A stretch of 22,089 bases of DNA, from assembly GCA_038209965.1 (NCBI GenBank), contig JBBQXF010000081.1:1-22089 (forward strand), in the 5' to 3' direction. Below the pieces are notes generated by a model. The model saw nothing but the letters and a program-made list of their open reading frames with translations. It was not told where the DNA came from and ran no database searches. The DNA comes from JALONO01 sp038209965. GTDB taxonomy: Bacteria; Bacteroidota; Bacteroidia; Cytophagales; Thermoflexibacteraceae. The position numbers and the translations under genes are program-made. Below are positions 15,922 through 22,089 of the stretch, piece by piece (within the stretch, counting starts at the first letter, position 1; every line of letters starts with the position of its first letter).

Positions 15922-18900
15922 ATGTCAAGATTCAATAAAGATGCTGTTTACCTGCTAAACAGAATGACCGCAGAAAAAATAGACGCAAAAATGCGTACAG
16001 TAAGAAGTGGTCGAAACAAGTATGAACGTAGTTGGATATGGGAACTAATCCAAAATGCAAAAGATAAGGCTACAATAGACTTTCCGAGTGAAAAGGTATC
16101 TATTCTTGTAAAACTATGTAATAATCAATTTACATTTTCGCACAATTTTGGCTACTTCACAATGCAAAATGTGGAAGGGCTTATACGCCAAATAAATACC
16201 GAAGATAAAGACAGAGAAGACGTATTAGTACAAAATACTCAAATAAATCCACCAATTGGTAGATTTGGAACAGGGTTTATGACAACTCACTTACTTTCTG
16301 AAAAAGTCCAAGTAAATGGACTTTATAAAGATGAAAATGCGTATAAAAAAGTAGAATTTTCATTAGATAGAAGTAGCACAGAAAGAAATGAACTTGTTGA
16401 AAGTGTGAATACATCTTTTGAGCAAGCAGAAGGAAGTGTCGGAAATTCTCAAATAGTTTCTAACCCTAATTTTTCGAACTATAACACAATTTTTACTTAT
16501 CATTTAGACGAATACAGTAAAAAGATTGCACAAACAGGTCTTGATGATTTATCAATTTCTTTGCCATTTACTTTAATTTTTGTTGATGGAATTAAACAAT
16601 TAACAATTATACAAGGCAATGAACAAATCTTGTATGAGAAAAAAGAGCCTCAAACTTTGTATAACGAAGTACAATTTATTGAAATTGATAAAATTGTAAA
16701 TGGACAAGTTGAAACACTAAATTACGTTTTTTTATCAAAAAATTTGACAAGAATTGCCTTGCAAGTTGAAATCAAAAGCAATACATTTTATATCAAAGAT
16801 TTCGCGGAAAAATTGCCTTATATTTTCTTGCATTATCCTTTAATTGGAACAGAAAATTTTTATTTTCCTGTAATCGTAAATAATCCTTTTTTTGAACCAA
16901 CCGAGCCAAGAGATGGAATTTATCTTCTTGATGATATTAGAGACGAAAAAAGTATTATAGACCAAAATTTCATAAAAGAAGCAGTAGATTTATTTCTAGT
17001 CTTATTGCCTTATGCTGTTGCTAATAATTGGCAAAGTCTATATAATTTGGCAAAAACAGATTTGCCAAATCAAGACGAAGATTATTTTGCAAAATCTTGG
17101 TTTAAATCCAATATTCAAAAACCTATTCGTACTCGCTTACTCGAATCTGAAATAGTGCAAACCGAAACAAGTAGAATTTTACTTGAAAATGCTCTGTTTC
17201 CTTATGCAACCGAAAGTAAAATTGAAAAGGTTTGGCAGTTAGCGAAAGTTTTACATAAGGACAAGTTGCCCAAGTTGGAGCACATTCACGAGTGGCACAA
17301 AATCATAGATAGCACTTGGGATAAAGACTTGCGATATGACCTCAAAAAAATGGTTGTAGAGATAGCAAGTCATAACAACATTCCAAATTTAATGTCAAGA
17401 GTTGGTTTGGGTAAGCAAGAAACTTTAACTTGGCTTAATGACGTAATTGAGTTCGTTGTTAGCGAAGATGAAAAGTTGTTATCTGATTACGCCATTATTC
17501 CAAATCAATACGAAGATTTTAAAAAGAAAGAAAATCTTTGGGCAGATGAAAGTGTTCCCGAAGAATTAAAAAACGTTTTAAGAATTCTTAAAGAAGATTG
17601 GCGTTCAAGTTTGCGACACAAATCTATTCCAGCCTATCAGCCGACAGTCAAAAAAGACATTGATGATATTGTGAACAGAATAAACATAATTATCACGGCT
17701 AACAGCGTTTCTACAATCAAAACAGCCGTTTTAGACTTGCTTAGTTGCTTTCCAAATTCCAATGAATTGCCAAAAGAGAGGAACAAATTTTGGAATTTTG
17801 CCAAAGATTTTTATCCATGTACGCCCGATAAAAAAGAATTAGAAAATTGGGTAAAATCCATTGCAGTTTGGGATGAATGCGATAAATGGTTTATGCGAAA
17901 CCTAATTTGCGACATTTCACAGTATCAAAATACGAGCAAATTAACGACTTATCTAAATTCTGATAGTCTTTTATGGTTACACGAACTTGTTATTTTCATT
18001 TCTAACCAACGATTTGAAACCTGTCTAAATGAGTATGCAATTTTACCAAATCAAAAAGGAGATTTCAGAAAAAAGAAAGACCTTTTTGTTGATAAAGACC
18101 ATAATCCACAAAAGCCAAAGCCATTAAATGATCTAAAAAATATTTTGGAACTTTTGGGTTGTGATTGTCGTGCTGAATTGCTTGCAACCGAAATAGCCCT
18201 TGATATTGAAGGTAAATCCCAAACTACGAAAGAGATTGCCCAAAAAATTACAGAAAGAGTGCAACAACTTTTGCGAGAAGAAGTGCAAAAACACCGTCAA
18301 GAAAGCACAAAACAAGTCTTTTCTAAACTTTTGCTTTGGTTTCACGAAAACGAACCACAAGCAGAAGAATACTTTGCCGACTTATATGAGAAACGCCACC
18401 GTTTAAGAAGTGATGACGAAATTATTGCCGACATCAAATTTAGACAGTCTTTATTGAGTAATACAAATGGTTACACAGAAGACGAAATTTTGAAATTGGT
18501 AAATACACCAAAAGACAAATTACACATTCTATCTGACGAAGAATTAGAGCAGGAAATTCAAAAGCGTCTAAGACAAATAAACGAAGACAAAACAAATAAA
18601 GAACTTATTGACCCTGAAAAATTGCTTGTCAGTCTTGGCATTATAGATTTAGAAGAACTTGAAAATGCACAGAAAAAGTATGTAGGAACGAAAATTGGAG
18701 AAGCCTTACAGCATCTTTTAGGAACAACAGATTTTAGTTATGTTCATCAAATAATTGAACGCGCAAAAACGAATGTAAAGGCTTATTTGGGTACTCAACC
18801 AAATTACAACATTTCAAATTGGAATGAAGAAAGTTTTACAGTTATTGCAGGAGTTCTAAAAAATGATAGAGAAGTCAAGATAGTTATTCGTCCAGGAGAC

Positions 18901-19050
18901 AACGGACAGATAATTATTTACTATGCAAATGAGTTTGAAACATTAGAAAAAGCAAATGCAGAACTTTGGTATGACAATGGGGCAGAACAAGGAATATACT
19001 CATTTGGTAGACTTTTAAGACGTGCTAACATAAGTCGTATTCCCCTGTAA
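15922..19050 (+). CDS. Large sacsin-like GHKL ATPase protein, candidate defence or conflict gene
   Basis: 1042 residues from ATG 15922 (MSRFNKDAVYLLNRM). The frame is open 52 codons further up, but that part reads as junction sequence and the ATPase domain begins here. The N-terminal GHKL domain shows an N-box ELIQNAKD (41-48, Asn45), a G1 region FTFSHNFGYF (70-79) in which the usual Asp is His74, and a G2 box IGRFGTGF (112-119). Two related units follow, about 430-614 and 615-815, each with a YAIxPNQxxDFxKKxxL motif (523-539 and 705-721). A charged helical stretch at about 850-900 leads to a C-terminal module: YNISNWNE, VIAGVLKNDREVKIVIRPGD, IIIYYANEFE, AELWYDNG, LLRRANISRIP (962-1041). I recognise the sacsin/HSP90-like ATPase class, not a named system; a defence role is inferred from class, solitude and foreign base composition. 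No nuclease motif is visible. Transcription probably ends at the terminator at 19540-19579. Confidence 0.85.
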   Translation: MSRFNKDAVYLLNRMTAEKIDAKMRTVRSGRNKYERSWIWELIQNAKDKATIDFPSEKVSILVKLCNNQFTFSHNFGYFTMQNVEGLIRQINTEDKDREDVLVQNTQINPPIGRFGTGFMTTHLLSEKVQVNGLYKDENAYKKVEFSLDRSSTERNELVESVNTSFEQAEGSVGNSQIVSNPNFSNYNTIFTYHLDEYSKKIAQTGLDDLSISLPFTLIFVDGIKQLTIIQGNEQILYEKKEPQTLYNEVQFIEIDKIVNGQVETLNYVFLSKNLTRIALQVEIKSNTFYIKDFAEKLPYIFLHYPLIGTENFYFPVIVNNPFFEPTEPRDGIYLLDDIRDEKSIIDQNFIKEAVDLFLVLLPYAVANNWQSLYNLAKTDLPNQDEDYFAKSWFKSNIQKPIRTRLLESEIVQTETSRILLENALFPYATESKIEKVWQLAKVLHKDKLPKLEHIHEWHKIIDSTWDKDLRYDLKKMVVEIASHNNIPNLMSRVGLGKQETLTWLNDVIEFVVSEDEKLLSDYAIIPNQYEDFKKKENLWADESVPEELKNVLRILKEDWRSSLRHKSIPAYQPTVKKDIDDIVNRINIIITANSVSTIKTAVLDLLSCFPNSNELPKERNKFWNFAKDFYPCTPDKKELENWVKSIAVWDECDKWFMRNLICDISQYQNTSKLTTYLNSDSLLWLHELVIFISNQRFETCLNEYAILPNQKGDFRKKKDLFVDKDHNPQKPKPLNDLKNILELLGCDCRAELLATEIALDIEGKSQTTKEIAQKITERVQQLLREEVQKHRQESTKQVFSKLLLWFHENEPQAEEYFADLYEKRHRLRSDDEIIADIKFRQSLLSNTNGYTEDEILKLVNTPKDKLHILSDEELEQEIQKRLRQINEDKTNKELIDPEKLLVSLGIIDLEELENAQKKYVGTKIGEALQHLLGTTDFSYVHQIIERAKTNVKAYLGTQPNYNISNWNEESFTVIAGVLKNDREVKIVIRPGDNGQIIIYYANEFETLEKANAELWYDNGAEQGIYSFGRLLRRANISRIPL

Positions 19051-19195
19051 AACAGTGAATTAATGAACAAAAAAACATCAGCAAATATTGTATTCCCAAA
19101 AGTAAGACTAATACACTAAATTTTATCATTTGAAATCCTACATATACATTTGTGCTAAAATGAATCGCTGGGGCAGCAGCGTTTTGTAGTGCTAA

Positions 19196-19375
19196 TTTCC
19201 CAACTTTGGCAAGTCTAAATTGCTACAGCCAATTTTGAAAAGTAATGAAAATAATAGCAAAAAACTGTTAGAAATGCTGGAAAGAGCAATGCAAATAGAC
19301 AGACAAACAGAATACGAAATAAGCCCAGCCTGTAACAACACCTACAAGAAAATTGGCGGTTCAGTGGTTAAATGA
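19196..19375 (+). pseudogene. C-terminal gene scrap running into the folded element
   Basis: A frame is open from 19196 to TGA at 19373-19375, with one internal ATG at 19274 giving 33 codons (MLERAMQIDRQTEYEISPAC...). The segment LLEMLERAMQIDRQTEYEIS has the composition of a genuine helical protein tail. The last part (NNTYKKIGGSVVK) is encoded by the folded element itself. It has no upstream body, so I take it for the leftover 3' end of a gene that formerly stood here. No family recognised. Confidence 0.3.
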
Positions 19376-19478
19376 AGCTTTGTGCCGCTTCGGCGGTCCG
19401 ATTCGCATCAAGTTTTGTGGTGGCAGACAGTTTTTGTGCTTCAAAATCCCGCCTTCGCCAAGCCGATAAACGTTAGGT
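19339..19478 (+). repeat. Folded attC-like element at the island's right end
   Basis: At the right edge GTTAGGT (19472-19478) fits the integron core site GTTRRRY. At the left edge CACCTACA (19339-19346) matches its expected partner CACCTAAC at 6 of 8 positions. Inside, nested arms pair in order: TTGGCG (19353-19358) with CGCCAA (19456-19461), TGAAGC (19373-19378) with GCTTCA (19438-19443), and a tip CCGC-TTCG-GCGG (19385-19396). The total of about 140 nt is at the upper end of attC sizes. The spacer between the inner arm and the right core (10 nt) is longer than in classical attC, and no integron integrase is in the window. It could instead be a different mobile repeat or a structured RNA. 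Confidence 0.35.
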
Positions 19479-19539
19479 GCAAGCGTAGAACGACAGTGCT
19501 AACATAGACCGACAGAAAAACAGTGGACAAAATACCCAA

Positions 19540-19579
19540 CCAAGGATTTGCCAAACCAATGGCAAATCCTTGGTTTTTT
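19540..19579 (+). terminator. Rho-independent terminator closing the island
   Basis: A perfect 14-bp stem, CCAAGGATTTGCCA (19540-19553) with TGGCAAATCCTTGG (19560-19573), has loop AACCAA and six T immediately after (19574-19579). The T-run is on the plus strand, so it stops plus-strand transcripts from the island. On the minus strand the stem is followed by TTGGGTATTTTG and could act weakly for the convergent beta-propeller gene, which ends 6 bp beyond the T-run. Confidence 0.85.
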
Positions 19580-19584
19580 AGGGG

Positions 19585-22089
19585 CTAGGGTACGATAATC
19601 GTTTGCAAACCAGCTTTTTGGCACGTTTGGTTAAAGGCGGTCACGCTTTGGAGCAAGGTGGCCAAGGTGGCTTGGCTGGCCGCCCAGCGGACGTGCAGCG
19701 CCGCGAATTGGGCCTTCTGGCCCGCCGTGACCTGCGGGGTATTGCTGTCCAGCTCGTACTTGAGGAATAGGTAATCGGCGCTGAGCCGGTTCACATAATT
19801 GATGATATCATCGTTGGATTTGGCCTTGTTTTGCACCAGTGCATCTTCCCATCGGGTCAATTTGGCCATCAACGCTTGGGCTTCTTTGCCCAGCGCGGCG
19901 TGGGCCACGGCATCGGCCAGCAAACTCACCACTCCGCTTATCTGTTGCCGCACTTTGCGCATCCGCAAAACGGCGGTGTGAATGTCGGTAAACTCAGCAT
20001 CTACCTTGGCGTGCCAATCTGCCTGCTCGGCATAATCGGCCTCGGTAGCCTCAATGCCCGGATGGGGCAAAATGGTGGCCTTGGTTTCCAAGGTTTGGCT
20101 GCCCACATGCAGGCGCAGGGTGTACTGGCCGGGCGAAACTTTGTGGCCTTCGTAGCTGCCCTCGATAAAAACCGTGGGCACTCCGGGCAAGATCGGGGCG
20201 CGCATATCCCAGACAAATTTGTTGAGGCCAGCTTTGGCGGGCAGCAGGGGCTCGGGGTTGGGGCCACCGGGATACTGGCTGAAATCTGGGTGCGGCTTGG
20301 TAGAAAAAACCCGCACCACTTCGCCCTTGATATCCAAGATTTCCAGTTTCAACGGGGTCGTTTCGGCAAAGCCAGTGGACAATTGGTAAAAAATAACTAC
20401 CCCATTGGCCGGATTGTCCCCATTGAATTTCGGTTTGGCATTTGCCGGGGTATCCGTGCCATCATCTGGGCCACCAAATGCGCCCACCCGATGGGCTGCC
20501 TCGGGTTGGTACAGCAAGGACTGGCCAAGGTTTTGCCCCAGTTTGTATTGCTGTAGTGGGGCCAACTGATCCAAAATCCAGAAAGATCGGCCCATGGTGG
20601 CGGCTATCAGGTCGTTTTCGTGGACCAGCAGATCGGTCACCGGAGTGATGGGCAGGCCCAGTTGCAATGGTTGCCAATTTTCGCCATCATTAAAAGAGAT
20701 GAACAAGCCCGTTTCAGTGCCCGCAAAGAGCAGTCCTTTGCGTTGTTTGTCTTCGCGAATGCACCGGGTGTAGGCTCCGTAAGGAATTCCTTTGTCAATT
20801 TTCTTCCACGTTTTGCCGTAGTCGGTCGTTTTGAACAGCGACGGGGCGAAATCGTTGACTTTATAGCGGGTAGTGGCCACATAAGCGGTGGCCTGATCGT
20901 GCGGCGATACCTCGATGCAGTTGACCAAGGTCTCCCCCCACTGGGGCGGGGTGATGTTGAGCCAGCTCTTGCCCGCGTCGCGGGTGAGGTGGATCAGGCC
21001 ATCGTCGCTGCCAGCGTACAGCACACTCGGATCGTGGGGCGAATCGGCCAAATAGGCAATCGTGCCGTAATTTTCGCCACCCGCGCCCTCGTTGGTGTAG
21101 GGCAGGCCACTGGTTCCCTGTTTGCTGGTATCGTTGCGGGTCAGGTCGGGCGAGATCGCCTCCCAAGAATTTCCCAAGTTGGTGGTTTTGAACACCACAT
21201 TGGCCGCGTGGTAAAATGCTTTTTGCTGACTGTTGTAAACCACGGGCGCGTTCCAGTTGAAACGGTACTTCATTTCCTTGGGTTGAAGGGCTTGGTACTG
21301 GATGGGGGCCACCATCACCGGCTTGCGTTCTTGGGTTTTTGTGTCCATCAACTCAATGGTACCCTGATAACTCCCGCCCATAACTTTGGTGGGGTTGCGG
21401 CGATCGAAGGCCAGAAAAGCGCTTTCCCCCCCGCCACTGTACCCCCAATCTTTGTCGCCAATGGCACCGTCGGTCAGGTTCCGGCTGCTGATTTTGACCG
21501 AAGTATTGTCCTGTTGCCCACCATACAGGTTATAGGGGAACAAAAAATCGGCATTGACCCGGTAAAACTGGGCCGTCGGCTGGTTGTCTTGCGAAGACCA
21601 GCTAGCGCCCCCGTTGAAAGTAATGGTGGCCCCGCCGTCGTTGGCCATCACCATATTTTTGGAATTTTGGGGATTGATCCACAGCTGGTGGTGATCCCCG
21701 TGCCGGGCCGAGAACGGGGCCCAACTGTGGCCACCATCGATCGACTTGAGGGCCGGAGAGTTCAGCACGTATAGGACTTGCTCGTTTTGGGGGTCCACGG
21801 TCATTTCCACGTAATACCAGGCCCGCTGGGTGAGGCGGTGGTCGGTGCTCACCCGGGTGAAGCTGGCCCCCGCGTTGTCACTGGCAAACAGGCCGCCCAG
21901 TTCTTTTTCCGTATCACTCTCGATGAGGGCATACACCCGATCCGGCTCGGCCTTGGCCAGCGCAATGCTCATCTTGCCCAATTCAGTCGGGATGCCGTTG
22001 GTCAATTTGGCCCAAGTTGCGCCACCGTCCACCGATTTGTAGAGCCCACTCCCCTTGCCCCCGCTGCGAACCAGCCACGGCAGGCGGCG
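19585..22089 (-). CDS. Asp-box (VPS10/BNR-like) beta-propeller protein, N-terminus outside window
   Basis: 834 residues are visible; the gene continues past base 22089 (first visible residues RRLPWLVRSGGKGSGLYKS). Eight Asp-box turns can be read in order: SVDGGATW, SDNAGASF, SIDGGHSW, TFNGGASW, TTNLGNSW, TRDAGKSW, TTDYGKTW and SFNDGENW. These mark blades of a sortilin/BNR-type beta-propeller, often annotated as a WD40/YVTN/BNR repeat glycosyl hydrolase. After the propeller comes WILDQLAPLQQYK, then a beta-sandwich-like region (VVIFYQLSTGF, LKLEILDIKGEVVRVFSTKP, NKFVWDMRAP, PGQYTLRLHVG). The C-terminal 150 residues are helical, ending TIIVP at the TAG (19585-19587). Such proteins are normally exported and around 1000 residues or more, so about a fifth or more may lie outside. 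Enzymatic activity is unproven for the group. Confidence 0.88.
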   Translation of the reverse strand, partial: RRLPWLVRSGGKGSGLYKSVDGGATWAKLTNGIPTELGKMSIALAKAEPDRVYALIESDTEKELGGLFASDNAGASFTRVSTDHRLTQRAWYYVEMTVDPQNEQVLYVLNSPALKSIDGGHSWAPFSARHGDHHQLWINPQNSKNMVMANDGGATITFNGGASWSSQDNQPTAQFYRVNADFLFPYNLYGGQQDNTSVKISSRNLTDGAIGDKDWGYSGGGESAFLAFDRRNPTKVMGGSYQGTIELMDTKTQERKPVMVAPIQYQALQPKEMKYRFNWNAPVVYNSQQKAFYHAANVVFKTTNLGNSWEAISPDLTRNDTSKQGTSGLPYTNEGAGGENYGTIAYLADSPHDPSVLYAGSDDGLIHLTRDAGKSWLNITPPQWGETLVNCIEVSPHDQATAYVATTRYKVNDFAPSLFKTTDYGKTWKKIDKGIPYGAYTRCIREDKQRKGLLFAGTETGLFISFNDGENWQPLQLGLPITPVTDLLVHENDLIAATMGRSFWILDQLAPLQQYKLGQNLGQSLLYQPEAAHRVGAFGGPDDGTDTPANAKPKFNGDNPANGVVIFYQLSTGFAETTPLKLEILDIKGEVVRVFSTKPHPDFSQYPGGPNPEPLLPAKAGLNKFVWDMRAPILPGVPTVFIEGSYEGHKVSPGQYTLRLHVGSQTLETKATILPHPGIEATEADYAEQADWHAKVDAEFTDIHTAVLRMRKVRQQISGVVSLLADAVAHAALGKEAQALMAKLTRWEDALVQNKAKSNDDIINYVNRLSADYLFLKYELDSNTPQVTAGQKAQFAALHVRWAASQATLATLLQSVTAFNQTCQKAGLQTIIVP

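Larger units (their letters stand above)
19051..19584. other. Right flank of the AT-rich island
   Basis: These 534 bases contain no intact gene. They hold a coding scrap (19196-19375), a folded attC-like element (19339-19478), three copies of GTGCTAA (19152-19158, 19189-19195, 19496-19502) and a terminator (19540-19579). Composition returns to GC-rich after about 19.58 kb. Confidence 0.5.

Noticed and set aside
15594..19584. CRISPR array, transposase or restriction-modification partner in the AT-rich island
   Set aside because: No regularly spaced repeats and no second gene with recognisable motifs on either strand.
20620..21774. Plus-strand open frame antisense to the Asp-box protein
   Set aside because: Eight Asp-boxes are clear on the minus strand; the plus-strand translation has no family features.

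Overview
The window looks like a chromosome segment from a Bacteroidota member, probably Cytophagales-like. This is inferred from a SusC/SusD pair, lipoprotein signals of the SLGSC type, signal peptides cleaved before Gln, a DUF6252-like lipoprotein and one good TTTG-N19-TAnnTTTG promoter. Most of it is GC-rich: a hand count of line 14041-14100 gives 37/60 G+C. The stretch from about 15.6 to 19.5 kb is strikingly AT-rich: line 16801-16860 gives 17/60.

Layout. At 1-1114 is a decayed carboxypeptidase-regulatory-domain gene with two frame changes and two in-frame stops. From 1115 to 1769 there is debris: a helix-turn-helix gene fragment on the minus strand, a perfect 34-bp palindrome and possible membrane-protein scraps. 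At 1770-6557 (minus) is a susC-susD outer-membrane uptake pair. Divergent from it, at 6873-10644 (plus), lie three genes whose products all carry export signals: an RraA/aldolase-fold protein, a GH130 lipoprotein and a Tat-type enolase-superfamily protein. Together with SusCD they suggest glycan or sugar-acid capture and processing outside the cytoplasm. At 10849-12747 (minus) is an orphan membrane histidine kinase. It is followed by a small DUF6252-like lipoprotein and a secreted gamma-glutamyltransferase-like enzyme closed by a strong terminator.

The AT-rich segment carries one large gene (15922-19050) for a 1042-residue protein. It has an N-terminal sacsin-like GHKL ATPase domain with an altered G1 box, a duplicated middle region and a compact C-terminal module. 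Its base composition, solitary state, neighbouring gene debris and a folded, attC-like 140-nt element downstream mark it as transferred DNA. It is the best candidate in the window for a poorly described, possibly defensive, single-gene system. A rho-independent terminator closes the island.

At 19585-22089 (minus, running off the window) is an exported-type beta-propeller protein with eight Asp-box repeats. No rRNA, tRNA, CRISPR array, transposase or complete insertion sequence was seen.
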